The notes under the pieces: model-generated
What the model was told of the DNA's origin: nothing
Database searches by the model: none
What the model saw: the letters and a program-made list of their open reading frames with translations, nothing else
Source: Bacteroidota bacterium
GTDB taxonomy: Bacteria; Bacteroidota; Ignavibacteria; Palsa-1295
NCBI GenBank assembly: GCA_030706745.1
Contig: JAUZNX010000003.1
Span: 124,001 to 188,000, forward strand
Length of the DNA: 64,000 nucleotides
Reading direction: 5' to 3'
Made by a program: the position numbers and the translations under genes
Part shown: piece by piece, positions 24,608 to 33,646 of the stretch
Position numbering within the stretch: the stretch's first letter is position 1
Layout of the letters: each line of letters opens with the position of its first letter

Positions 24608-26347
24608 TTACGGAATTCGCACCAATCCCGACCCAAATCGGTGCGATAGGCTATCCATGTTGGCCGTGTCGTAAGTAACAAGATGAGTGAATTGCCAAAG
24701 GCCCATCGTCGGGATTTCTAATGCGACCGTCCCGCTGGATAAGTCGGCCGGAATGTTCGGCACAGCATCATAGAGCTCGAGATCAACGTGCCGCTGTTTA
24801 AGATATTCCTCCGTCGCGTGTTTTTCGTGGCCGATTCGACCGTGTGCGCTGGATGACGAGTGAGCGATGGCACTGTCGGTCAACCCATATTCGTTGATGC
24901 ATGTCTTAAAATTCGCATAGTATGCGACCATGTTTTTGCCACCAGGAATCGCAATCGTCACCGGCAAATCGCGAAACATTGGCTCCAAGTAGCGGCCAAT
25001 ATCGGAATAGACTTCCATCGTACCTTTTGTCACGTCATCGAAGCGATAGTGGCCGGCATAGTAATCCCACCGCTCGTCGGCAATGCCTCGGGTAGACCCT
25101 TCACCAGTGAGATTCCAATTCTCGACCGGACGCCCTTCCGCGTTCAGATGAAACAAGACATTCACACGCAAGTCATTCTCGAGAAAGACTCCGGCAAGTA
25201 GCGAAATGCCAATCAGGATCTGGTATCGTTTGGCGCCAACCGGCAACCGTGTTACCCCGGTTTCGATCACGATCGCGATGAATGGGACTACCGGAATGAT
25301 AAAGCGCGCGAACATGAAATCGCCTCCGCTTCGAGCAACAAAAAGAGCTAGATAGACCATTGATGCAACTCCGGCGACCTTCCAACGGGAGCCGAGGTCC
25401 TCAACTCCTGCGACCGAACCTCGAGTGCGCCATAGAAGAATTACACTCGCAATCAAGGCGATGCCAAGTATAAAATAGACACGGAAGTACAGCCAGATGT
25501 AATACAGTCCCTGACCGAAGTAGCTCGCACCAGAAGACTTCGCATAGTAGGTCAGCGGCAGGAGATCGCCGTAGTAATAGTATTTCCAAGCAAGATATGG
25601 TACACCGATGATAATGGAAGGCAGCAGCAACGTTGCGATCGGCCGCATGCTTGATGCGATACTTCCACCCTTTACTCCGCGCACCACAAGCAACCCTGCT
25701 GCAGTAGCGGTGAAGAGCACCGCGTCCGGACGCGTGAGCGACGCAAGGGCTAGGACACTCCCCGAAAGAAGAAGCCTCTGCGATTCTGAATAGCGCGTGT
25801 AAAACCAAAAATAATACGCGCCCAGAATAAGCAAAGTGTAGAACGAAGTCTCCAATCCCCCACTGGCCCAGACCACATTGTCGTAATTAAATGCAAAGAG
25901 ACCCGCAGCCAATGGAAGCCAAAGGCTATTCAGGCTCTTCTTGTGTTCCCGGTATGATATTGCCAGCAGCAGAGTGAGTATTGCGGCAAAAGACACGATG
26001 CCTAACCACATACTGGCATCGACTGGATTGAAGCCGGTTGCTCGTGCTGCAGCGAGCATGAGCAGCCAGAGAAAGTGTGTATAGCCTTCGACCTTCTCGC
26101 CGATATTATAGACTAATCCATGTCCCTCCACGAAATTCTTCACATAGCGCATCGTGATGAACGCGTCGTCCGAAATCCAGCGGAGATCGATGGCTCGGTA
26201 AACACCAAGCACAAGAACAGCAAGCGAGGCTACGATCGGCCACAACGTCGAGCGGAAGTAACCCGGTGACGACGTGAGCTGAACCGGCGCCGGCTGCTTG
26301 CCACGGGTTCTACTCGACGGGATTTTTGGACGAGGCTTTTGGGTCAT
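24608..26347 (-). CDS. GT-C membrane glycosyltransferase, paralogue 1
   Basis: The 579-residue protein has a basic N-tail, then about ten membrane spans (35-400) and a periplasmic C-terminal domain (about 400-579). The first loop has WISDDAFITMRYVKN followed by GLVYN and EGYTHFLWL. This resembles the AftB-like GT-C enzymes that use decaprenyl-phosphate sugars. It is a close paralogue of the gene at 47796-49745, sharing this loop, the ASGGLETS segment and the C-terminal NEYGLTDS...RIGHEK..TEEYL. Surface glycan assembly or protein glycosylation is likely; donor and acceptor are not known. Confidence 0.75.
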   Translation of the reverse strand: MTQKPRPKIPSSRTRGKQPAPVQLTSSPGYFRSTLWPIVASLAVLVLGVYRAIDLRWISDDAFITMRYVKNFVEGHGLVYNIGEKVEGYTHFLWLLMLAAARATGFNPVDASMWLGIVSFAAILTLLLAISYREHKKSLNSLWLPLAAGLFAFNYDNVVWASGGLETSFYTLLILGAYYFWFYTRYSESQRLLLSGSVLALASLTRPDAVLFTATAAGLLVVRGVKGGSIASSMRPIATLLLPSIIIGVPYLAWKYYYYGDLLPLTYYAKSSGASYFGQGLYYIWLYFRVYFILGIALIASVILLWRTRGSVAGVEDLGSRWKVAGVASMVYLALFVARSGGDFMFARFIIPVVPFIAIVIETGVTRLPVGAKRYQILIGISLLAGVFLENDLRVNVLFHLNAEGRPVENWNLTGEGSTRGIADERWDYYAGHYRFDDVTKGTMEVYSDIGRYLEPMFRDLPVTIAIPGGKNMVAYYANFKTCINEYGLTDSAIAHSSSSAHGRIGHEKHATEEYLKQRHVDLELYDAVPNIPADLSSGTVALEIPTMGLWQFTHLVTYDTANMDSLSHRFGSGLVRIP

Positions 26348-26396
26348 CGGATGAGTAACAACCCGCGATCTTGTTTTGTGATTCAGTGCGGGACCG

Positions 26397-27353
26397 TTAG
26401 AGCCGGAGGTTCAATCCAAAGTCCAGATATAGCGTATGGTACCGGACATTGGCCGAGTGAGAAAGATCGAACGGCGTCAGACCCTGAAAATACTGGAGCG
26501 AGACAAACGAGACATCACCCGCCCAACCCAAACTAACGCCCGCTTCATTGAACCCGGCATCCCGCACCCCGGCACCATCCTGACTATCGAGTGGCACATA
26601 TTGGTAATGCACAGCATCCTGGGAGGCCGAAGCAGAACCAATGGCGCCTTGAAGGTAGTAGTGCTTTGCAAAAAAATAACGCAGGCAGAAGTCCAGTGTC
26701 GTCAGCGAGGCGGTTTCCGGATGTTGCTCGGTCGAAATCGGATAGGCCCACTCGGCTCGCGTCAGGATGTAGGCTTCGAGTTTGAAATCATAGTCCAGAC
26801 CCAGGCCAGCCTGAAATGCCAGAGCTGGGAATGTGGTGCTCCCCTTCTGCAGAGCAGAGCCTCCATCCGTGACAAAAGTAACGCCTGTGCCACCCGTCAG
26901 AAGAAAATAAAGCGAACGCTCGAAGCGAGATTCCCCAAACCAGTTATCCGAGCGCGCATTCACGGATTGAAGGCCATGCACGCGGTTGGAATCGATCGTG
27001 ACATAGATCGGTGCATAATCGAACCACGTGTTCGTCAGATCGTCCAGCACAAAACCAACCCCAAGTGTGGCGGTATTAAAAAGCTCTGCAACATCCACTT
27101 GCTTGACCAGCGCCACGCTGGTTTCCTTCCCGGCATAGGCAATTCGGACCGAATCGCTACGCTTCCGGTCCACATAGACGCCATGGGAATCGTCGTTGTT
27201 CTGGTATGTTGGCAGCTTGTTGCCACCCATGTCCTCTACGTAGGCATCGCGAGGTCCTACGATTTCGAGTCGTGGCTTGCCATGAAACACGGTACCACAT
27301 GAGGAAAGCATGGCCGCAGCAAGCAATCCTGTAGCAATGGTCAGTCTTGGCAT
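26397..27353 (-). CDS. Outer-membrane lipoprotein, unassigned
   Basis: The 318-residue product has a lipoprotein signal peptide with lipobox L-S-S-C (cysteine at about 19). The C-terminal two thirds has amphipathic strands and ends in LYLDFGLNLRL, an outer-membrane barrel-like close with terminal leucine after arginine. A short N-terminal domain (25-75) resembles PEGA-like surface domains (SDSVRIAYAGKETSVAL), but I would not press that. The lipoprotein gene 27356-28066 ends 2 nt upstream, so the two are co-transcribed. Function unknown. Confidence 0.6.
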   Translation of the reverse strand: MPRLTIATGLLAAAMLSSCGTVFHGKPRLEIVGPRDAYVEDMGGNKLPTYQNNDDSHGVYVDRKRSDSVRIAYAGKETSVALVKQVDVAELFNTATLGVGFVLDDLTNTWFDYAPIYVTIDSNRVHGLQSVNARSDNWFGESRFERSLYFLLTGGTGVTFVTDGGSALQKGSTTFPALAFQAGLGLDYDFKLEAYILTRAEWAYPISTEQHPETASLTTLDFCLRYFFAKHYYLQGAIGSASASQDAVHYQYVPLDSQDGAGVRDAGFNEAGVSLGWAGDVSFVSLQYFQGLTPFDLSHSANVRYHTLYLDFGLNLRL

Positions 27354-27355
27354 GG

Positions 27356-28066
27356 CTATTTAAGAATATACGGGACGATGCGATCGACGCGAACAGAGCT
27401 CAAGTGGTTGTTCGTGGTCCAGTCATCATAGAGGTAATAGTGAAGGTGAAGCTCCGCCCAGACGGTTCCGGGCCGAAATCCTGCAAGCTTACTTGCAGTC
27501 ACTCCAATCTGTTGCTGGTCAGTATTGACCAGAATTGAAAAGTTACCAATCGAATCGGTCAAATTGAAGTTTCCGGAGACAAACGGGTGCTCCAGAATCT
27601 GCGTCCGTACTGTGAATGAAACATCCTCTGTTCTGCTCAACGTATCGCCAATGGCCGGTGAGGCGATATCCGCCAGAAATCCGGATGGATACGTCGTGTC
27701 GGCTCGCGCAGCCGAAGGATAGATTATGACGACTGTGTTCAGTGTGCCATCCAAGTGAAATGGAGCAGCGGAGTCAACTTGCGGAGGCATTCCACTCACT
27801 GGATGACGGTAGGCCGTGTCACCGTTTACGATGATATAGAGCACCGAGTCGCCAGACGAATTGTATCCGTACTCTGCATACTGGCTCACGGGCGTGACGA
27901 TCGTTGCTGTATGTTCCGCGCCATCCAACGACCGTGAGCGAGTTTGCTGGACCTGGTAATCGATGCCAATAAATGGACTCGGCACCAACTCCGATTGCGG
28001 CGCCCATACGCAACCCGCTACTACCGTCAGGCTAAGACACACCAAGTAGACTCTGAAGCGCCACAT
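27356..28066 (-). CDS. Secreted lipoprotein, unassigned
   Basis: The 236-residue protein has a short signal peptide ending in the lipobox V-A-G-C (cysteine at about 19). The rest is beta-rich with no motif I recognise (FIGIDYQVQQTRSR, LHLHYYLYDDW). It lies 2 nt upstream of another lipoprotein/barrel gene on the same strand, so they may form a two-part envelope complex. Function unknown. Confidence 0.6.
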   Translation of the reverse strand: MWRFRVYLVCLSLTVVAGCVWAPQSELVPSPFIGIDYQVQQTRSRSLDGAEHTATIVTPVSQYAEYGYNSSGDSVLYIIVNGDTAYRHPVSGMPPQVDSAAPFHLDGTLNTVVIIYPSAARADTTYPSGFLADIASPAIGDTLSRTEDVSFTVRTQILEHPFVSGNFNLTDSIGNFSILVNTDQQQIGVTASKLAGFRPGTVWAELHLHYYLYDDWTTNNHLSSVRVDRIVPYILK

Positions 28067-28101
28067 AAGTTATCCAGAGTAACAGATCATCGAAAAGAAA
28101 G

Positions 28102-28701
28102 TTACCGAACCAGTGGCATTTTAAGCTCTGAAATCTCACTACTCGTGAGCTCTCGCCACTGCCCCGGTGCAAGATCGTCAAGCAGTAAATTGCCGATAGC
28201 GGTACGAATGAGCCGGAGCGTCGGATAACCGATTGCAGCCGTCATCCGCCGGACCTGACGGTTCTTCCCTTCCGTGAGCTTGATCTCGATCCAGGAAGTC
28301 GGGATTGACTTGCGAACCCGAATCGGCGGGTCGCGCGGTGGCACGCTGGGCTTCTCCTCCAGCAAACGTGCGCGAGCTGGAAGTGTATGATACTTCTGGA
28401 TCACAACTCCATTCTCGAGTCGCGTAATCGATTCGTCAGTTGGAATACCATCGACTTGAACCAGGTACGTTCGCTCGTGACCCTTGCCGGGATCGAGAAG
28501 CCTTTTGATGAGCGGTCCATCGTTCGTGAGCAGAAGCAATCCCTCCGAATCACTGTCCAACCGGCCGGAGGCGTAGAGGCCCTTCGGTAGCCCGAATTCC
28601 GCAAGCGTCCGCTGACCGGGCAGCTCCGGGGTAAATTGGCTTAGGACGCCGTAGGGCTTATGGAGGATAGCGTAGTGCAACGCTCTATCATTGCTTTGCA
28701 T
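28102..28701 (-). CDS. rRNA pseudouridine synthase, RsuA/RluE family
   Basis: The 199-residue enzyme lacks the S4 domain and matches the short RluE-like branch. It has the N-terminal ILHKPYGVLSQF, the catalytic aspartate motif GRLDSDSEGLLLLTNDG, GHERTYLVQVDG, and the EGKNRQVRRMTAAIGYPTLRLIRTAIG signature (in parts of 20 residues or fewer: EGKNRQVRRM, then LRLIRTAIG). It converts a uridine in rRNA to pseudouridine. The ATG at 28701 overlaps the 3' end of the upstream small gene by 14 nt, suggesting translational coupling. The exact rRNA target cannot be read from sequence. Confidence 0.92.
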   Translation of the reverse strand: MQSNDRALHYAILHKPYGVLSQFTPELPGQRTLAEFGLPKGLYASGRLDSDSEGLLLLTNDGPLIKRLLDPGKGHERTYLVQVDGIPTDESITRLENGVVIQKYHTLPARARLLEEKPSVPPRDPPIRVRKSIPTSWIEIKLTEGKNRQVRRMTAAIGYPTLRLIRTAIGNLLLDDLAPGQWRELTSSEISELKMPLVR

Positions 28702-28978
28702 GGACTGCAACATCCCACGAACTGAAGACCGGCTCCGCCTGTGCGGCGCGGAATATACGCACAGCCACAGGGACTTCTGTGGTGGCACGCATCTCGTCTA
28801 AGTCGGCTTGACTCTGCCAGTGCGTGACAACGCGCCAGAGCCGTGGCTCCTGCTTCGATTGAATCAGAAAGGACTGATGAATGCTTGGCGGCAGCCCGGT
28901 GACCTCTCGCTCGTAGGTCTGTTTGAGTAACGCCCACTTGCTTTCATCGACCTCCGCGTCCAGAATTGTAAGTACCAT
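28688..28978 (-). CDS. Small dimeric alpha/beta-barrel (ABM-like) protein
   Basis: The 96-residue protein (start at 28978) begins MVLTILDAEVDESKW and has a ferredoxin-like pattern with W-x-V-V-T-H-W-x-S near the middle. This is typical of the antibiotic-biosynthesis-monooxygenase-like superfamily of small dimeric barrels. It overlaps the pseudouridine synthase start by 14 nt. Superfamily assignment is by pattern only; reaction unknown. Confidence 0.55.
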   Translation of the reverse strand: MVLTILDAEVDESKWALLKQTYEREVTGLPPSIHQSFLIQSKQEPRLWRVVTHWQSQADLDEMRATTEVPVAVRIFRAAQAEPVFSSWDVAVHAKQ

Positions 28979-29128
28979 GGAACTGGAACGCGCGACGGAA
29001 TTCCCAAGTGCCAAGTGAAGCCAATCGACGCCATGGGTTAGAGATTCCCTTACGCGAATTGACCGTGGCTACTACGATCCGGCGAACTTCATGAATTCTA
29101 CGACTCCGGACGCCCCCACCGAACCAAC

Positions 29129-29158
29129 TTGCAATACGCTCAAAATATGTTATATTTG
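29129..29158 (+). promoter_or_regulatory. Bacteroidota-type promoter TTG-N19-TATATTTG
   Basis: TTG at 29129-29131, a 19-nt spacer and TATATTTG at 29151-29158. It fits the -33/-7 consensus of Bacteroidota housekeeping sigma factors and lies 22 nt before the lipoprotein ATG at 29181. Confidence 0.75.
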
Positions 29159-29180
29159 CTCCCTAAACCTTGAAGTGATC

Positions 29181-29840
29181 ATGAGAATCGCCACTCTGTC
29201 TGTAGTTCACATCGTTCTATTGCTGAATGCGGTCGGTTGTCAACAATCGGATACATCTACGCAATCGAATGTGCCTTCAACCGCGCGCCATGCTCCCGGG
29301 CCCGAAAGTATCTTCTACGGAAAACACTGGTACACGTTTGCCAACGCGCCCGCAGTTGGCCCCGATACTTTTACCCGCACGGTTACGGCTCGAGGAATGT
29401 CCTTCGAGGGAAAAGACAACGTGACCTTCTATGTACAGCAAAGTGGTACCGCGGCATCGCATGGATACGTCAGTTATGAGTCGAACGGTGACGTCTCAAA
29501 TTATGCCGGACCCTCTGTCGGCTGGGAAAGAATCCCTCTCTCATCCAAAGATATAGTCGTTTGTATCAAAGGAAAGAATAGTCTTGGCAACCTCGTAGTC
29601 GATACCAACAGCTTTATCGAAGCAAAGGACACGACCATCGAGGGACATTTCTGGCATGCGATAAAGATCAGGCAGATCATTTCACTCGATGGACATGTCT
29701 ATGATAATGCAGTGTTATGGTACGATGCTGAAACCGGTTGGTACTTACGCATGGATCTGCCGCCGCGTCATCCGTTCGAAGCTGGTCTGTCCGCTAACGG
29801 CGAAGAGGTTCATGTTTACGATTGCAAGATAATTCCCTAG
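29181..29840 (+). CDS. Lipoprotein, unassigned
   Basis: The 219-residue product has a signal peptide with lipobox N-A-V-G-C (cysteine about 20). The mature part is beta-rich (TFTRTVTARGMSF, NVTFYVQQSG, AVLWYDAETGWYLRMDLPPRHPFE). The late segment resembles the end of small secreted beta-sandwich lipoproteins in which a substrate-like polymer is bound, but no family is certain. The ATG at 29181 is chosen because it gives the signal peptide and follows a good promoter. It lies just upstream of groES but has no link to it. Confidence 0.65.
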   Translation: MRIATLSVVHIVLLLNAVGCQQSDTSTQSNVPSTARHAPGPESIFYGKHWYTFANAPAVGPDTFTRTVTARGMSFEGKDNVTFYVQQSGTAASHGYVSYESNGDVSNYAGPSVGWERIPLSSKDIVVCIKGKNSLGNLVVDTNSFIEAKDTTIEGHFWHAIKIRQIISLDGHVYDNAVLWYDAETGWYLRMDLPPRHPFEAGLSANGEEVHVYDCKIIP

Positions 29841-29910
29841 CCGGTCCGACATCGGGACTTCGGGTATCCGCCTCCCCCGGAACCTCCTGAAACCTCCCGC
29901 CTGTTTGCGC

Positions 29911-29937
29911 GTAGCACTCGCGGCACGTGAGTGCTAA
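29911..29937. promoter_or_regulatory. CIRCE operator (HrcA-binding) upstream of groES
   Basis: GTAGCACTC-N9-GAGTGCTAA matches the CIRCE consensus TTAGCACTC-N9-GAGTGCTAA in all but the first base. It lies about 78 nt before the groES ATG. By family knowledge, HrcA binds it and heat relieves repression; hrcA itself is not in this window. Confidence 0.93.
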
Positions 29938-30014
29938 CGGTTGAGCCTCATTTTCACCTTTTTGGCTCAAATCCGACAATTTTCAACCAACTTAACCAAC
30001 CAATTAAGGACTCT

Positions 30015-30326
30015 ATGAACCTAAAACCACTCCACGACCGCCTCATCGTGCGCCCGGCACCACCGGAAGAAGTCACGAAGGGCGGCATCATTCTGCCCGA
30101 TACCGCGCAGGAAAAGCCGGTCCACGGCGAAGTACTCGCCATCGGACCAGGCAAATTCGATGAAACCGGAAAGCTTCAGCCAGTCGGCGTGAAGGTCGGC
30201 GACAAAGTGCTCTACGGACAATACTCCGGCACGAAGATCGAGTTCGAAGGCGAAGACCTGCTCATTATGCGCGAGAGCGATGTCTTCGCGATCGTCGAAT
30301 CAAACGGTCAGGCAAAGAAGAAATGA
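30015..30326 (+). CDS. groES: Co-chaperonin GroES
   Basis: The 103-residue protein starts [14 protein letters not shown]. It has the mobile loop (about 16-34, [18 protein letters not shown]) that docks on Gro[12 protein letters not shown], and the C-terminal [30 protein letters not shown] (given in family parts: [19 protein letters not shown]). It caps the GroEL chamber. It follows CIRCE and precedes groEL by 147 nt. The gap between them holds a long hairpin-forming repeat. Start chosen by family length; upstream in-frame codons run into the operator. Confidence 0.97.
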   Translation: MNLKPLHDRLIVRPAPPEEVTKGGIILPDTAQEKPVHGEVLAIGPGKFDETGKLQPVGVKVGDKVLYGQYSGTKIEFEGEDLLIMRESDVFAIVESNGQAKKK

Positions 30327-30331
30327 TCTCT

Positions 30332-30435
30332 TTAGTGGATAGTGGATAGTTGACAACGGATAGTGGAGAATGGTAAGGTTAAATGGTAACCCATTGAATT
30401 TCTTTACTATCCACTATCATCTATCAAGTATCAAC
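30332..30435. repeat. 'GGATAGT' word repeat forming an inverted repeat between groES and groEL
   Basis: The left arm (30334-30372) is a degenerate tandem of AGTGGATAGTGGATAGTTGA-like words. The right arm (30405-30435) reads TACTATCCACTATCATCTAT..., roughly its reverse complement. It sits in the transcribed gap and can fold into a large hairpin. Confidence 0.7.
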
Positions 30436-30467
30436 TCGAAGCGGTAACAATTTTCAATTAAGAATAA

Positions 30468-32117
<1,650 letters not shown>

Positions 32118-32132
32118 TCGTTCGGTTTACGC

Positions 32133-32160
32133 GAGGGCAGCCCGAGAGGGCTGCCCTTCT
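32133..32160 (+). terminator. Terminator-like hairpin after groEL
   Basis: AGGGCAGCCC-GAGA-GGGCTGCCCT (32134-32157) followed by TCTAAT. The stem is strong but the T-run is poor. It directly precedes the ribosome-binding site of the HNH gene, so partial read-through is possible. Confidence 0.65.
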
Positions 32161-32174
32161 AATGAGGAGTATCA

Positions 32175-33089
32175 ATGACCCAGAAAGACATCAAGCTTCT
32201 TTGGGGACGATCCGGAAACAGATGTGCAATCTGCCGGATGGAGCTTGCCCAAGACGGCTTATCAGAATCTTCCCATTACACACTTGGAGAGCAAGCCCAC
32301 ATCATTGGCGAAAATGAAAGCGCGGCTCGAGGAACGAGTATCATTTCGGAGGATGACCGGGAGGGATACCATAACCGTATACTTCTATGTCCCACTGACC
32401 ACACCAAAATTGACAGCGATGAAGTTTCATGGCCAGTAGAGAAGTTGCATGTCACGAAGTCCAGACACGAGCTTTGGGTGCGAGAAACTCTGGGCGATTC
32501 CGCAGACCTCAAGCTGGTTGCCATACAAGTGGCCGTCACGAGCATAATTGATGCTGCAGTAGAACTTTGTCGCCTCCAGGAATGGAAAAACTGGACGAGC
32601 TTTGCCCTGCCACCCGATCCTTCTTGGGACACGACATTCCCTAATATGGTTATTGAGTTTAGCCAAAGAGTATATGCTGCAATTTGGCCGGAGGAATTCG
32701 AAGAATTGAAGCGAGCTACAACAACTCTCTCAATTCTCTTGAAACGAGCCATCTTCTCATTGATGGAGCACAACGAGCGCAGAGGTGAAAGATATTACGC
32801 AGTTAGATTCTATAAGTCTGGTGATAGCGATAACCCACACTACCATGAAGATGTTAAGCGATATGACAATTGGATGAGTAGTTGCTCAATACTTATCCGC
32901 CAAGCGACTTCAGCCGCTAACTGGTTTGCGGATGTCGTTCGCCGAGACATCAATCCGATGTTTTTTGCTGAGCGTGGGAAGTTTATGATTATCGAGACAG
33001 CCGGCATAACGTTTTTTTCGAATCTGCCCAAATTCAGCGAAGATGAAAAGGCGGGACTACCAGGCTCATTGCTTGAAGCGGAATCATGA
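32175..33089 (+). CDS. HNH-domain protein with unassigned C-terminal half
   Basis: The 304-residue protein has an N-terminal HNH nuclease domain: LLWGRSGNRCAICR (C17, C20), a histidine in EQAHIIGENES, and HNRILLCPTDHTKID near 66-80. This gives a zinc-bound CxxC/CxxxH pair plus the NR...H core. The helix-rich remainder (about 105-304) is not recognised. Such fusions are common in accessory and defence islands, where the nuclease is usually the effector, but defence activity here is only inference. Base composition is clearly more A/T-rich than groEL upstream, and the gene lies between groEL and a decayed groEL tail, both signs of acquisition. Confidence 0.75.
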   Translation: MTQKDIKLLWGRSGNRCAICRMELAQDGLSESSHYTLGEQAHIIGENESAARGTSIISEDDREGYHNRILLCPTDHTKIDSDEVSWPVEKLHVTKSRHELWVRETLGDSADLKLVAIQVAVTSIIDAAVELCRLQEWKNWTSFALPPDPSWDTTFPNMVIEFSQRVYAAIWPEEFEELKRATTTLSILLKRAIFSLMEHNERRGERYYAVRFYKSGDSDNPHYHEDVKRYDNWMSSCSILIRQATSAANWFADVVRRDINPMFFAERGKFMIIETAGITFFSNLPKFSEDEKAGLPGSLLEAES

Positions 33090-33173
33090 TTCGATCCTGT
33101 TTATCGTTCGTCATCTTTTATGCTTGCTATAATATCGCCGGGCACGGCAACACGGAATGACTGAACTCGCCAA

Positions 33174-33222
33174 GGCGGACTTTCGGCGATGATTGGTGGA
33201 ATGCGTGGGATTTTTGGTATTC
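33174..33222. repeat. Degenerate 'GGATTGGTGGGATGCGTGGGATT'-type word repeat (copy 1, 5' of hicB)
   Basis: A stretch of ATTGGTGGAATGCGTGGGAT words is closely matched at about 35319-35352 and more loosely at 34993-35030. Each copy lies just upstream of a small accessory gene. ACTGAACTCG precedes it as TCTGAACTGG precedes the others. Confidence 0.6.
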
Positions 33223-33245
33223 GGCGTGCTGTTGCGAATCGAGGA

Positions 33246-33455
33246 ATGAACAAGTTCGAGATCATCATCTCATGGAGCGAGCAAGACAACCGCTTCATCG
33301 CTGAAGTGCCGGAGCTTCCCGGCTGCTTGGCCGATGGCAAGACCTACTCCGAAACACTCCAGAACGTCGAGGAAGTGATGCGCGAGTGGATTGATTACGC
33401 GAAAGAGTTAGGCCGCGAAATTCCGGAGCCGAAAGGACGACTGGTGTATGCGTAA
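33246..33455 (+). CDS. HicB-like protein without a HicA partner
   Basis: The 69-residue protein matches the short HicB fold: an IIISWSEQDNRFIAEVPELPGC strand-turn (read as ISWSEQDN then FIAEVPELPGC), LADGKTYSETLQNVEEVM and a final W-I-x2-A-K-E-x-G. HicB antitoxins normally neutralise a HicA mRNA nuclease encoded next to them. No HicA gene lies on either side, so this is an orphan HicB or a regulator, as many solo HicB genes are. GAGGA abuts the ATG. The gene is followed without a gap by a groEL-tail fossil. Confidence 0.82.
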   Translation: MNKFEIIISWSEQDNRFIAEVPELPGCLADGKTYSETLQNVEEVMREWIDYAKELGREIPEPKGRLVYA

Positions 33456-33524
33456 TCGCCGCGAGAAGAAGGAAGACAAGCCACTGCCAGGCATGCCGCC
33501 AGGCGGGTGGGGGATATGTATTAA
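33452..33524 (+). pseudogene. Decayed groEL 3' end (fossil tail)
   Basis: The stretch reads, with one small indel on each side, as E-K-K-E-D-K-P-x-P-G-M-P-P-G-G-x-G-D-M-Y-stop. At the DNA level GGAAGACAA and GATATGTATTAAT are shared with the end of the real groEL (about 32055-32119). It overlaps the last base of hicB and is followed by its own terminator. It appears to be the end of a second groEL copy, or a duplicate left by a recombination that brought in the HNH-HicB segment. Confidence 0.7.
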
Positions 33525-33544
33525 TTCTGAAGGAATTAACGCTC

Positions 33545-33579
33545 CGAAAGGCCACCGGAAGGTGGTCCTTTCGCTTTTT
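33545..33579 (+). terminator. Intrinsic terminator after the groEL fossil
   Basis: CGAAAGGCCACC-GGAA-GGTGGTCCTTTCG (one bulged T) followed by CTTTTTGGG. It is preceded by a small TTAATTC/GAATTAA dyad (33521-33538). Confidence 0.85.
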
Positions 33580-33646
33580 GGGATTATGGAATTCTATAAA
33601 TATTTATGCGGGTCGAGTGGAAACTGACTGTTGTGCAAGGATTGGA

